DNA of 64,000 nt from Spizellomyces punctatus DAOM BR117 (GCF_000182565.1 NW_015971549.1:495102-559101), one strand, 5' to 3'; counted from the first letter of the stretch, positions 29,507 to 42,739 are shown. Notes: generated by a model from the sequence alone, not told the origin. Program-made: numbers and translations.

Positions 29507-30304
29507 TTACATTGCGCCCGATATTTGCAACATCTGCCGTAATGTTTCATTTTCCTTGGCCATCCCGCTCACCACCATATCCATATCCACCTCGTCCACA
29601 CTGACGGCTTCGCGGATGACTCGCATACAGGAATCAAGTTGCTCTTGCAGTGTCTTATTTTCTGTACGCAGTGTAGTGTTGATCGCCTTGGAGACATCAT
29701 GATTGGTATAAGCCAGTACACCGATACAATAGTAAAGTAAAAGAAAGGGTCGCACCCGCTCCTCTTCCAGTGTCCGCTCCAGCTTGAGTTGCAGCTCGCG
29801 TTTCTCTTTTTGTATTGATTGCTGCGATGTGAGGTAAATACAACGTCCAGTCTAGCAGCAGTCTCCGAGATAGTTCACGAACCGCCTGAGACCGAAATTT
29901 AGACATTACTATCTCTAGTGTTGACTCGTATTGCTTTATAAGCTGATTCAATAGCTGGTTTTCTTTCTGTAACTCGGCATACCGAGTGTCGTATTCTGAC
30001 AACACGTCGCGTGAGCGCCGAGCTCGCCAAGCAAAACTCTGTGGATGCCCGTCATGGGAATGGGCCTTTTCCACATTGGAGCATACCTGCGAAAGGAAAG
30101 GGTGGTGGTTCACGCTGAGCTCCTAGCTTCTGCGGGTCTCCCTGCTATGAGAAAGTTGAGTTGAGAAATATACAGGCAAGCTTAACGACAAGAATACACC
30201 TCTAAGCTGTTGACTCGCGCAGTGAGCTCTTTGACTAGGACTCGTGTTGCCTGCCATTTGCTGGTTATGAGTTCCAACGTTTCTCTAATGCCATCGTCTG
30301 CCAT
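29507..30304 (-). CDS. SIKE/FGFR1OP2-family coiled-coil protein (STRIPAK component)
   Basis: This small coiled-coil protein is of the SIKE/FGFR1OP2 family, a peripheral part of the STRIPAK phosphatase-kinase complex. The Sordaria homologue is SCI1. The ATG at 30302-30304 gives MADDGIRETLELITSKWQAT, which lines up with the family start. Longer in-frame ATGs at 30403 and 30418 add unrelated sequence and cross the CACGTGA site. The core exon has LQKENQLLNQLIKQYESTLE then IVMSKFRSQ, the best family signature. The end has LDSCMRVIREAVSVDEVDMD and KENETLRQMLQISGAM, matching the C-terminal heptads. Introns lie between these blocks. Fungal STRIPAK controls cell fusion and development; its role here is inferred. 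Confidence 0.82.
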
Positions 30305-30370
30305 ACTCCCAGACAGGGGAGATGATCTGGCCAGGATTCCCAAGACCACAACGCTCGGCAGCTCAAGCAT

Positions 30371-30376
30371 CACGTG
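30371..30376. promoter_or_regulatory. TCACGTGA element, 67 bases upstream of the SIKE-family gene
   Basis: The word TCACGTGA spans 30370-30377. It lies between this gene and the 3' end of the bestrophin-like gene. Confidence 0.45.
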
Positions 30377-30472
30377 ACAATTATTTGCAAACGAAGCACC
30401 CATATTTCCTTTATACAATGTTTGTACAAGTCCATTTCTCTGCTCTATACATATACCTATACAAAAAGATGC

Positions 30473-31967
30473 TCACGAGATAAACCGTTTCGTGAATGGC
30501 ATCCGCGCCTTAACTTGCGCCTGTGCAGCGGAGATTGCGGACTTGTACGATAGACGATGTTCCATTAGAGAGTTGGTCTGGTGCGCCAACAAAAGCAAGT
30601 TATACTTACCTCATCCAAATTCGCGTGGGTTGAGTTGAGGTCCTCCCAAGGCAAACCCCATTTACTGGAATCCAGCTTATCGGGTCGGTCCATAATGCTC
30701 AGGACTTCTTGATGAATCATTTCACAGATATCATCGACTGGAATAGGAACAAAACATTAGTTCATGTCCTCCGCAGCGAATGAGCAATCATCCTACTTGG
30801 TAGATCATTCTCGTCAAGTCCAAATGGGTTTTCAATTTCACCTCCAATAGCTTCCAGGCCGAGTAAGGTGAAGGCAGCCAACAACGTAACAGGGACTGCA
30901 GTAGATGTACTTAAAGCGCCGCTCGCAGAAGTTATGACATATGCAGTCAGCACTTACTGGTGCCCCATTTGTTGTCAACAACTAGTTGGAATGGCAGCGA
31001 GAGGAGATAAACAATTAGCGTCTGTTTCAAATGGATCGAGTAGGCGAAGGGCAAGGGCGTGTTGCGAATCCGCTCGAAGCCAGTGAAACACTCTATCATG
31101 GCATTCAACGAGTTGGTCATACAGCCTAGCTGCGACACGTCGATTTGACCATGCTCCTTTGCTTTCATGATGTACCCCTGATCATGTCTTCAATAAGGGC
31201 TAATGTTGTGGAAGCAAACTCGCTAGCTTGGCTACGTACCCCAAGCTGGAAGGAAATCTCTAGCGGCAGGTTTTTAATATCGGGTTGATTTTGGTTATCC
31301 ATGGCAAACTCAGGTAGGTGACTGATAAAAGGATAGATGTCGTCATAGTGTAGGCCCAACTCATTACGTAGATAATGTTTCGTAGCGTGCATATATGCCA
31401 CAAGTAGATTCATTGCCCCACGCTTCTCGAGAGCATCCTGCGCATTTTTGGCCGATACTCCAATCCAGATAAAGCGGGACATGTTGCGAACCTAATAGCG
31501 TGTCAGATCGTCGTGAATGAAAGCTTTACTCAAACCGATTCTCATACCTGGGTTTCCAATGTGCCCCAGAGACGACGACCCTCCCAGTATCGCTCGTATG
31601 CAGTGTTGTTTCGAAAAACCAGCAATAGACCCATCACCAAACTCACGATGGTAATGAGAAGAGTTGACTTGGGCAAAAATCCTTTCAAAAAGTTTACTTC
31701 GTCGACCATAAAGAACACCGTCCATATGGCACCCCAAGCCGTTATCAAGATGGCCGGGAAAAAGACTTTTGGAATTACGCTTCCGCTCAATCGAAACACT
31801 GAATGGACCATCAATGAGCGTGAGTGTGACTGAGACGAGCCATTGCTATTGTAAACAAACTCACAGTTTTGCGCCTGGTGATAGTAGTTTGACTGGTTTT
31901 TCACCTTTATTGGCTGCGTTGGCCGCCGTGGCGGGGGAGCTGGTCGTTGGCGACGAGTTTCGGGCAT
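30473..31967 (-). CDS. Bestrophin-like anion channel (UPF0187 family)
   Basis: This is a membrane protein of the bestrophin/UPF0187 family, which form pentameric anion channels. Visible blocks in order are: a hydrophobic helix after FRLSGSVIPKVFFPAILITA; VMGLLLVFRNNTAYERYWEG and RRLWGTL (the RNxxAYxRxWEGR signature); EKRGAMNLLVAYMHATKHYL; RIRNTPLPFAYSIHLKQTLI; and VPVTLLAAFTLLGLEAIGGE then IENPFGLDENDLP. The last exon ends AQVKARMPFTKRFIS with TGA at 30473-30475. I chose the ATG at 31965-31967, giving a Pro/Arg-rich N-terminus (MPETRRQRPAPPPRR). The frame extends to 32138 with less convincing sequence. An intron is likely after YYHQAQNC (GTGAGT). Its membrane (plasma or organelle) cannot be told. 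Confidence 0.88.
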
Positions 31968-32319
31968 TTTCGATTGCTGTTCGTGAGCAAAAAGTCTGGA
32001 ATGCTCACTGTGGATAAAAAGCAGTAGAGGAAAGAGTGGAGGGACGACAGGCATTGGTTCCGTTCCGCATTCGAGTGTACCGCAGTGCGCCGGATCCAAA
32101 AGTATCCAGCGATTGATGACTAACCAACGGGCGATCATTTGGTCAGATCTCCATCAGCAACTCGCCTCACTCATCCCGCCCCCTGGAATGCTGGCTTTAA
32201 GCCAAACCTTCAAAGGTCGGCTACTATCCAGACCTCTGGAGTCTCGAGTACGACATGGGATACATACCTCTGTTACCTCGCAGGGCCATGGGAAGGGACA
32301 CCGACGAACTTCCACGACG
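31968..32319. other. Divergent spacer bestrophin-like/AK3
   Basis: Probable shared promoter region of 352 bases. No motif or gene stands out. Confidence 0.4.
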
Positions 32320-33451
<1,132 letters not shown>

Positions 33452-33663
33452 CAACCACTCGCCATTTTTCGCGATCGGTGCTCGTAAATATTCCCTCTGA
33501 AGATTGAAGTCCCCCGAGGGAACAACTAGCGACGCACTGCATTGTTGATAATCCGTTTTCGCGCCAAAAGCAGTGGAATACATGTTGTAGTCCATATGTA
33601 CATTATTAGCAAAAACTCTATATTACATTAAATTACGACCACCAGTGTATAGCGCGGTGAAGA

Positions 33664-36600
33664 TCACCGATCTCGGGTTGGTTCATGAAAGCGCGTTTGT
33701 TTCATGCGAGTGCCAGTGGCACTTGACCTTAACCTGCTACTGCCACCTGGTGGTTTCCAAGCTGCTCTGTTGATATCCACCCCATTTGTAGCCGAGGAAC
33801 TCGATGAAGGTGGACCCCGCTTTGACTCTGGCACAGTTCGGTGGACAGCATAACCGTTGCTTCGAGGTGGAGAATTCGAGGTAAACGTGCGCACTTTGCG
33901 ATCCTCGTATCCCGACACCACGTCCTCTAGCCTATGAGAATGGTTAACTGTAAAAGTCATTGGCAGAACGGCAATAGCAGCACACTTACTTCTTCTCCCA
34001 CTCCATGTCTAGTTGTTCCTTTCTCCTTCGCCATTCCATCTCCAACCTCTCCAAACCTTGTTGCTTGCTCCTCGCCAAATCATCTCGCATCGTTCTCAAC
34101 GTGTCTAGATATTTGCCTTTCATTTTCTGCAGGCTCTCCTGAAGATCGCGCGTATTGCGGTGTTTTGCATCCAGCAACGCTTGATTATGCTCGAGAGCAG
34201 CTCGCGCCAAGGCATCTTTGAGCGAACTCACAGTATCCTATGCGCATGAGATATACCACGTTGAGCGACGGGATTTATATGGCTCCTCAAATGCAACACG
34301 TACCTCAAGTTCTTGTACACGATTCCGCCACATCTCACCGCGCTCATCTTTCTCTGTATATCTTCCAGAGCTACCGAGTGCCGAATACTTTATTTTCACC
34401 TCATTCACGAACGCCGCTTTCTCTGCGGCATATCGTTCAGCCAACTTTTCCTCGGATTTTGCATAATCTGCTTTTAGCTTCTGGATGGCAAGGTCATAGG
34501 CTTGCGCACACTGTTCCTTCAGCCGACTCGTGATGTGCAGTATCTCCTGTCGCTGTTGCGCCACCAATTTCATCCGCTCCTCCTCATTCCGTGACGCCGC
34601 TTCGGACATTGCCGTCTGATGTCGATCCATCATATTCTGCAACGCAGTCGCATGAGCAGCTTTCTGGGCAGACAGTTCCTCCGAATGCTCCCTTTCTACA
34701 GTTTCCCGAAATTGCCGTAGCTGAGTCGGGTAGTTTACCATAAGTTCATTCAGAGAGAGGTTTTTTGGAGATGAAGGGATGTTGGCGCGCGCGGTGAGCT
34801 CATGTTTTAGTGCGTCCGAACGTTTTCGCTCTCCATCCAGCTGACTCTGAACAGCGGAAAGCGTAGCTTCATAGCTACTTCTAATCTGTGAAATCTCTCT
34901 CTCCAAATGCTGCACCATGTCGGAATAACCGTCATACTGTTGACCAAAGTCCTCCCTATCAGGACGCCTCGATCTCGTGTACAGGCGTTCTTCCAGCTGA
35001 GCAAGGTCATCGTCGCGCTGCATCACTGCCTTTCGCAATCTGCTTATTTCGTTCTCGAGGCGTTCCTTATCATTGTGGAAATTGTTTTCCTGGATTCTCA
35101 TTTCCTCCTTTAGCTTTCTCGAAAGCTCCTCTTTATCCACTGCCATTTCGCGACGAAGTTCTTTTAGTTGACGCTCCTTTTGCGCTGCGAGCTCCTTTTT
35201 TATGCTCAAAATATCCAGGTCCTTCTCCCGTTGCAAAGTACTGCGAATCGAGGCCATTTGATCCTGGGCTATGCGGGATTTTTCAAGCTCTTCTCTCACA
35301 GAAGCTAGATCCTGCTGCAACAGTTGGTTCTTCTCTGATTCTTCTTGCTATATGATATAAAATGCGTGTGACTGATGTTCACCATACAAAACTCTATATC
35401 GTCACTCACGCGAACGGCTCGCAGCTTTTGCTCGTATTCTGCGCGCAGATTGATTTCAAATTGTCTCTTATCGTCCATTGCAGCGTCTAGGAAAACGGTC
35501 ACATCAATCGACCTCGTTACGGTGATTACGATAAAGTTACATTGGACTGTACCTAAATTAGCTTTTAGTTCCTCATTTTGCTGCAGAAGTCGCTCATTGA
35601 GAGCTCTGAGACTTTGACATTCATTACGGGCTTCGATAAGCATGTCTTGGAAAGGTGACGAGTCCGTCCCTCCAGCAATTCGCAGATGGGGCGTCGACGC
35701 CTCTTGATAGGGCGACTCTAGCGCGTGGGTTGCATGCTCCGGCTGTGACGGACTGTTATTTTCATCATGTTGAGTAAAAGACATTTGGTCCACGGTAGCT
35801 CCGAATGGGGAAGGAAAGGCTTTCAACTCAGGAGCGGCCATCCGTCCCTGGTGATGAGGTCGCGGAGTAGGGGATGGAGATATGTACCCAATATTGTCGT
35901 TGAAATGCTCATTTTCAGGTGACAGTACACCAAGAGAGCTCTCAGGGCTTTCAATATCCCGAGTCGCTAAAGAATGTTTGGCTGAAGCGGTATCGTAAGG
36001 ACCTGGATCTTTATATTGGCTTTGCCTATTTTCTGAAGCTATACACGCAAGGAATAGATTTATTAGTCCCACCAATTTTGGTAGAAAGTAATCGTAAAGC
36101 TACTCACAAACGAGTGATTCTCCTCGCTGATTTTGGCCCCCAACCCCCACTGGCGTCGGGGTTCCCATCAAAGACGAATCCCAGGGTTCTGGCAACTGCG
36201 TTCGGATGTCCCTTCCATAATGTTTAGGAGATCCCTTTATAGCTTCATCGTAACGCACGTCCTCCGTGTCTCGTTCTAGGCCTGTAATCTCAAGATCCGT
36301 CAAGCCTTCCAGTTTGGAAAAATCTTGGTCATGCACATAATTTCCTTGTCCTTCATCATCAAGATCATCCAGTTCTGCATCCAAAAGCTCCAACGTAGGA
36401 GCGTTCAAATAATTTTGGGTACTGTATCCCTCGTCGGGCGGAGCGGTTGAGGTGGGTAGCTCGGAAGTGTATAGAGGCTCGTCGTGTTGGTCTTGCGGGA
36501 ACTGTTCCTCTAAACTAATCTCCTCCTCCGATTGCTCTTCCTCATGTTTTATGTCAGTAGAGTGCGCGGTATGTCGCGGAACACTGTCGAATGCGTTTTG

Positions 36601-37074
36601 ATGCCGGTCCATGAAGCCGTTCAATTGAGTGAATTCTTCATTATCCAATTCCTCTACAAGACGCTTGAACTCGTCGTCCACAAACTCAGAATCGTCTTCA
36701 GAAAATATCTGCTCTTCCTGAGCGGGAAACGGAGTCCCGTAGGGACCACGTTCGCTATTCTTCCAAGTTTTGGCTGGAGTGGTATTGCGGCCATTATCAC
36801 TGAATTGCCGAGAATCTGGCCGATAGCCTGCCATGGCAATGGGAAACGGCGCATGTGCAGGACTTCCGTATGCGGTATTCGGTTGGTCACTGAATGCACG
36901 TCGTTGGGTAGACGAAGCATAAACTACGGTGTTGCTTGACCGGAAAGGGGTATGGGCCCCGCTGTTGGTCCGGCGGTTCAGGCCACCGTTAACGCTCTCG
37001 GTTGGTTGTAGTGGTGGGCCTTCTGGCACATTGCTTTGTGTGGAGGAACGAGGTGAAGAGCGAGCTGCGAGCAT
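33664..37074 (-). CDS. Long coiled-coil protein, centrosomal type (CEP152-like?)
   Basis: This protein of more than 900 residues has two parts. The N-terminal third (36100-37074) is disordered and very acidic, with blocks such as EDDSEFVDDEFKRLVEELDN and LLDAELDDLDDEGQ. A splice (donor GTGAGT, acceptor TATAG, about 36035-36105) joins it to a linker. A long coiled coil then runs from about 35650 to 33980, with a conserved-looking segment FVNEVKIKYSALG and, near the end, MKGKYLDTLRTMRDDLARSK then LERLEMEWRRRKEQLDMEW. A basic Ser/Pro-rich tail ends at 33664. The acidic N-terminus plus coiled coil recalls CEP152/asterless, which binds the Plk4 kinase at centrioles, and centrioles are expected in a flagellated fungus. 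The match is by architecture only; other spindle-pole or basal-body proteins are possible. Confidence 0.55.
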
Positions 37075-38184
37075 TGGCGACGTGGCATACTTTTTCCCGT
37101 CCCAAATATATCAAAGATCTCCGCCCTGGTAATGAAGTTATCAGCACGAACCACGGACAAAAAGGATGTCCGAGAACGGACGCGTCGTCCAGTTCTGCGT
37201 CCAGTTGCTCCTGCACCAACGCGACTTTCTTCTTTCAGATCTACATGCCACCAATCTTAACTCTCAAATTGAAAGACCGAGCCTTTCCAACGCTGGGAAT
37301 GAATTCACCGATTACGAGCTCTTGATGGCTGGTTTCAATATGCTCAAGATTGTGGTGAAGATTGGCATGGTTATTTCGTCTGTTGACGACTTTCAGTCAG
37401 ACAAGTTCACTTAAAATGATGACCTGGGAGGGAAACGATAAAACTGAAGATTACTTTCGGTTTTGGTGCATATTGACAGCTGTGGCGGTTATGGAAGACG
37501 CCGAGTGGGTCATTCTACTTAAAATTGAAAGCACGAGGACCAAGCCTACGGTATACGCAGACTTGATGGCTATGAACGGTCTTTGCCTCACAGCCATCCA
37601 AAATGATTGAGTCTAGTATGGAGAGGGTGCATGATATTACGAATCTGGATGAAGTCTGTCTCACATTGGAGACCAACAAATGGCCGATAGAGCCATTCTT
37701 TCCTTCAAGCCTTGATCGCTTGACACTCTCGCTGCCTGACGACCTTGCAATGTGGAATTTTCTAAACTGAGTGACCACAGAAATCCGCACTCGGCGAATT
37801 GATTCTCGTTAAAGGGATCTGCATGGTGATTCTCTAAGCTACAGGCACCTCCATCCAGTTTTATAATTCGTGGCGATACAGCCGCTACCGCTAAATCGCG
37901 AACGCCCTCCTAGACTTTCCTCTATACATGCAATACTGATATCTTCATTGATTATAGTTATTAGTGCCCTTCAAAAGTAGCAAAGGGGGAGAGATAGCTA
38001 CAGGCGTAAATTACCTTTGGATATCCAGCAGCAGATGGCTACAGCAACCGGGATGTGACTAAGCACTGCGCCACGCCTATGTTGGGGGCAGCGACAAAAC
38101 TCGTCTATCGACCATTACGGTAGTTCCTTCTCTTGAACCACCCGCCATCTCCTCGATCGTCCATCCCGGAGCAGCGAATTCATC
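37075..38184. other. Divergent spacer upstream of the coiled-coil gene and eL8
   Basis: About 1.1 kb between divergent genes. It contains the coding-like relic listed separately (37166-37770) and, on the right, the eL8 promoter, where I could not pick out a TATA box with confidence. Confidence 0.4.
37166..37770 (+). pseudogene. Possible F-box/leucine-rich-type relic
   Basis: Three open stretches in changing frames read like pieces of one protein: FTDYELLMAGFNMLKIVVKI (about 37305-37365), EDYFRFWCILTAV then MEDAEWVILLKI (about 37447-37530), and a 55-residue frame at 37603-37770 containing SSLDRLTLSLPDDLAMWNFL. The last looks like the Ser-Leu-x-x-Leu-x-Leu pattern of F-box-associated leucine-rich proteins. 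No plausible splicing joined them for me, so decay by frameshift is the simplest reading. Chance open frames in a promoter region remain possible. Confidence 0.3.
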
Positions 38185-39459
38185 ATGGTATGTATCCATC
38201 CATCCATCCATCTTCACACCATTCGGCATCCCCGAGATGGTCTCCAATACGGAAGACAGTTTTTCGGTGGACCGTTGAATTGGTTGTTGCCCAGCTAGCA
38301 TGTGTCAACATGCAATGCCGGACGCAACATGGGCCCTTTTAGGAGACCTTGTCCTAGTGACAAACTCCAATGACTTTAGGAGCTTCTCCCTCTTGAGGGA
38401 GACTCTGATGACCCAGATTTGGCCCAACTAACGGTTTGCCGTGCTCTTCTCCCTGTGATCGCCATTTTAGCCCAAAGCCGTCGGCAAGTCCAAGAAGCCC
38501 GCTCCCGCTCCTTACCCTGCCAAGGGTCAGGCCGTTGCTAAAAAGGCCAAGAACCCTTTGATTGAGAAGCGTTCCAGGAACTTTGCTATCGGTACGCTTT
38601 TGGTTTTTGGGAGAATGCCTTTTCGAGGGCAATTGTGGTTGACTATTGGTGCATGTGTAGGCCAGGACATTCAGCCCAAGCGTGACCTTAGCCGTTTCGT
38701 CAAGTGGCCCCAGTACGTGCGCCTTCAGCGCCAAAAGGCCATCCTCAAGCAGCGCTTGAAGGTTCCCCCAGCGATCAACCAGTTCACCAAGACCTTGGAC
38801 AAGAACACTGGTGAGGATCCATGAGAAGCACCAGGGAAAACCCAACAGCAGTCGCTTACTTGTTTTTTCCAATGTTCAGCCACTCAGTTGTTCAAGCTCT
38901 TGAACAAGTACCGCCCTGAGTCCAAGCAGGAGAAGAAGACCCGTTTGACTACTGCTGCCGAGGCTGTTGCTGCTGGCAACAAGGTTGACCAAGGCAAGAA
39001 GCCCGTTGTCGTCAAGTACGGTATCAACCACATTACTGCTCTGGTTGAGGCCAAGAAGGCTCAGCTGGTTGTCATTGCTCACGATGTCGACCCCATTGAG
39101 GTGTGTGATATTGTTTTTGTCCAATTGGTGTGAGTTGTTGACATTGTTTGATTTTTTATTAGATTGTCATCTGGCTTCCTGCCCTTTGCCGCAAGATGGG
39201 TGTCCCATACTGCATTGTCAAGTCCAAGTCCCGGCTCGGTACTGTTGTCCACAAGAAGACCGCTACCGCTATTGCTTTGACCGAGGTGAAGCCCGAGGAC
39301 AAGCACGAGCTTGCTGCCCTTGTTGGTGCTGTCAAGACCAACTACAATGACAAATTCGAGGAGATCCGCAAGACCTGGGGTGGTGGTATCATGGGTCAAA
39401 AGTCTAACAACAAGACTGCGGCCAAGGAGGCCAAGGCCGCCAAGGAGATCCGGGTGTAA
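38185..39459 (+). CDS. RPL8: 60S ribosomal protein eL8 (yeast Rpl8, human RPL7A)
   Basis: eL8 is a large-subunit ribosomal protein. The solved exons are: 38185-38187 (the ATG alone), 38471-38591 ([20 protein letters not shown]...), 38661-38810 (from [20 protein letters not shown]), 38880-39100 ([20 protein letters not shown], then [20 protein letters not shown]), and 39163-39459 ([20 protein letters not shown] through [20 protein letters not shown]). All junctions are GT-AG and keep frame. The first intron of 283 bases is unusually long for this window and contains a short TCCA repeat. Codons are strongly biased towards C- and G-ending ones (AAG, ACC, GTC), as expected of a highly expressed gene. 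The stop is TAA at 39457-39459. Confidence 0.95.
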
Positions 39460-39767
39460 GATGTTTTGTATAAGCATATCAAATATACAGATTCTTCACA
39501 CCGAATATACCCCGTCTCTGGTTTTGCACCCTTAAGGAATTTCCGTGCAACTGATCAAAAATGATATGAAGTGATGTATTCGTGAACTGCTTTGAACGAT
39601 TCTTTTTTCTGACAAACAGTGGCAATGGAAGGAATACAGAAAAAAATTCAAAATTGCGAAAACTAACTTTTGTACAACGAGTTTTGAACCATTCCCTATT
39701 TTTTGCTTGCAGAGATTCTGCAGCGGTGAAAAAATGGACTACATGCGTAACATGATGAATGCGGTGT
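39460..39767. other. Convergent spacer eL8/HEM1
   Basis: 3' flanks of two convergent genes, AT-rich. No gene is seen. Confidence 0.4.
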
Positions 39768-41599
39768 TCAGGCAACCGCCGCCAGCCTCTGCGGCTCCAC
39801 CAATCCCAAGTCCTGATCGACAACAAGCTGTTCAACCTTGCAACCATTGCCGACTCCAGCCCGTCCACCGACAGCTTCCCAATCCTTTTCCATTTTCAAA
39901 CCGCGTTCGTGCCAGATCGTGTCCAGAGCATCCACGAGCACATCCATCAGTTCCGGGTGGTGACCTGGAGTCGGGGTAATCCGCAGCCTCTCCTCACCAA
40001 CAGACACGGTGGGATAATTGATGGACTGCACGTAAATCTTGTACTTGTACAACAGCTCGTCTGACACTGACTTTGCAGTCTCGGCATCACCCACCAACAC
40101 TGGGACAATGTGACTCGGGTTCGGGACCACGGGAATGCCAATCTCTCCAAGACGAGATTTCAAGGCACGGGTATTGAGCTGCTGGCCAATACGCTCCTTT
40201 TGGGATTCTTTGAGGTACCGAATAGAGGTGAGAGCACCAGAAACAATGGCAGGGGGGAGGGAGGTAGTGAAGATGAAGCCAGGTGCGTAACTACGAATCA
40301 TGTCAACCAGGGGTGATGAACCAGCTAGAAGAGATACCACATGTTAGCAATCCACATATATAGAAATGGGACGCTGTCATTGCGCTACTCACCGATATAC
40401 CCGCCAACAACGCCGTAAGCTTTGCCAAGGGTTCCAGTGATAATGTCGATGTCATCCATGGCATCGATATATTCTGCAACACCTCCGCCGGTGGCGCCGT
40501 ACATACCCACAGCGTGAACCTCATCGAGGAAAGTGATGGCATTGTATTTTTTGGCAAGAGCAATAATCTCTTTGATGGGTCCAATCGAACCGCACATGGA
40601 ATAGACTGATTCAAAAGCAATAATCTTGGGTGCATTGATGTCAACCTGCTGGAGTAGCGACTCCAAGTGGGCTACATCGTTGTGACGGAAAATCTTCTTT
40701 TGAGCGCCAGAGTGGCGAATACCTTGAATCATTGATGCGTGGTTCGACGAGTCGGAAAAGATTACACAGCCAGGCATCTTGCCCGCCAATGTGGACAGCG
40801 TAGCGTCATTGGCAACGAAACAAGAGGAGAATACAAGAGCAGCTGGCTTTCTGTGAAGGGATGCCAACTCTTGCTCCAAGCTCAAGTGAAGTTGGGCATT
40901 TCCGGCAATGTTCCTGGTACCTCCGGCACCAGCACCGTACTTGTCCAATGTAGCTCTGAAAAGGACACCTTGGTAAGTATGCACAATGATATTCCAAAAA
41001 TGGCAACGAGTAACTTACTTCATACTGTCCACTACCACCGGGTGTTTGCTCATACCAAGATAATCATTCGAGCACCAAACGGTAACGTGTTCGCCGGTAC
41101 CCGTATGAGCAGTAGGGAAAAGCTGAGCCAAACGGTTAATGTTGTTAAAGTAACGGTAGCTCTTGTCCTTGTGCTTCTTGTCCAATTCATGCTGATAAAA
41201 GGACTCATAGTCAAAAGGCTTGGTGGCACCTTGCACCGGAGCGTGTTTCTCAGTTCGAGCCTGCTTGTGCTGAACAGGGCACCGAGGAGCCGCGGAAGCG
41301 GACTGAGGGTTAAGGAACGTCGGGGGCTGAGCACGGGGAGGGACAGCCGAGATGCCATCGACGACAGCAGCATAAGGGCAGACAGACGACGAATGCATCG
41401 ACCTTGCGCCATTCTTTTTGGACTGAACGGCGATAGCTTTGGACATTACGGGGCATTGTTGCGCGGTGGCAAACAAGGCAGTCGTGGGTTTACCCGATGT
41501 CGTGCGCACAGGGACGGTAGAGAGTTTCCTCAAAGCTGGGACCGGAGTGCGAGCAAGGAAGGGGCACGCCCTGGAAACGTTGGAGAGAAGTGCCTCCAT
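39768..41599 (-). CDS. HEM1: 5-aminolevulinate synthase, mitochondrial
   Basis: HEM1 condenses glycine and succinyl-CoA to 5-aminolevulinate, the first step of haem synthesis, in mitochondria with pyridoxal phosphate. The ATG at 41597-41599 opens a presequence ([20 protein letters not shown]). Four Cys-Pro pairs lie before the catalytic core, at residues 12-13, 49-50, 74-75 and 107-108 (contexts RACPF, QQCPV, SVCPY, PRCPV). Such pairs are haem regulatory motifs in this family. The core shows [65 protein letters not shown] and the PLP lysine in [16 protein letters not shown]. Introns lie at about 40960-41015 and 40325-40392. The C-terminal exon ends [13 protein letters not shown] and then a short tail. 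Codon bias is high. Confidence 0.95.
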
Positions 41600-42739
41600 T
41601 GTATGTCGAGATGCCAAAGAACGAAAAAAAACTAGAGAATCACACAAGAATCGAGATCAGACCAAGCCCAAGCAAACAATTGCCAGAGCAAACGAGTAAT
41701 ATACATACACAAGGTGCTAGAACGACAGACTCCGAGAAAGGTGCAAAGTGAACGAACCCGTTCAAAAGAGCAAATGTGCAAAAGTTGAAAGAAACGAGGC
41801 CAGCGATGGAAATGGAGATGGAGCGTAGAAACGACCTCTTTTTGTGTGTGTGTGTGCGTGGGAAATTCGCCCCCCCTCCAACACCTGGGTTGTCACTTGG
41901 ATACCAAAGGGAATTTCCCCGCTTGAAACAAAAAACAACAAACGCGGCGTGAGAAAATCGGCTGATTGGATGTGTACTACATCAAAGATGTTTATTTACC
42001 CATTTTAGGAAATTCATTCATCATTGATGGAGAGCCGGTTTTACTTTCACTGCAACCGGCTTGTTTAATGAATATTACGAATATTCTGAATATGGTTACT
42101 TGCATTAAAGGCATTTTAACCATAGATGGTGGTAGTTGAAATCTTGTGTATTGATGGGATTTTCAATGTGCCAAGCAGTGACAACAGCCTTTGGATAGTT
42201 GGCAAATGGACAACAAAAAAGGACAAGGTTGAGCCGCAATGCAAAGGAGGAGTGGATGCCAAGAGCAGAGCGGAATCGCATGGGTAGGACCAAAAGTCTT
42301 ACTGCGCAAACGTTCCCATTTGAATGGCTTCAAGGTGTTGTTTAGAGAGAACGAATGCCCAGGATTTGATGGCAGCAAAAGGGGTCTTGGCTTTTTGAGT
42401 GGTGTGGGTGGGTGGTGCCTAAAGTTGGGGAGTTCGAATCCCAGCACCCGCATTTGCAAGGGTCCAATCGTTGCTTTTTTGTTAAAACCACACAAGAAAG
42501 GGGGACCGCCGCGCGTGGCCCCCGAAAATGTTTCAGTTGCGGTCGTTTGTTTTGGCCAAAGCTTGCTCTTTCCTTCCTCCCGCTCTGGACATGGAGTGAT
42601 CTCTTTTTTTTTTTTTTTCTTTTTACAGTTTACTTGCCATTTGCGTTGAGATTGTGAACAGGAGTTCGACTGGCGCATATTCGGTCGTGAAATAGATTCC
42701 GTACTCGCACGACTCCCACAAGCACGCTGGCAACGAACA
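41600..42739. other. Divergent spacer upstream of HEM1 and the Cys-rich SH3 gene
   Basis: About 1.1 kb with a short GT repeat (41843-41860) and a long T tract (about 42604-42620) some 120 bases before the next ATG. Such T tracts are common nucleosome-excluding promoter elements. A 261-residue minus-strand frame (42163-42948) runs through the T tract as poly-Lys and into the opposite gene, so I treat it as chance. Confidence 0.4.
41843..41860. repeat. GT dinucleotide microsatellite
   Basis: A short TG repeat with one interruption near its end, in the HEM1 upstream region. Confidence 0.8.

Noticed and set aside
38354-38872. 172-codon minus-strand frame
   Set aside because: Antisense of eL8 exons with strong codon bias.
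42405-42465. tRNA-like B box (GTTCGAATCCC) near 42432
   Set aside because: No matching 5' acceptor strand, D-arm or A box upstream, and the T-stem does not pair.
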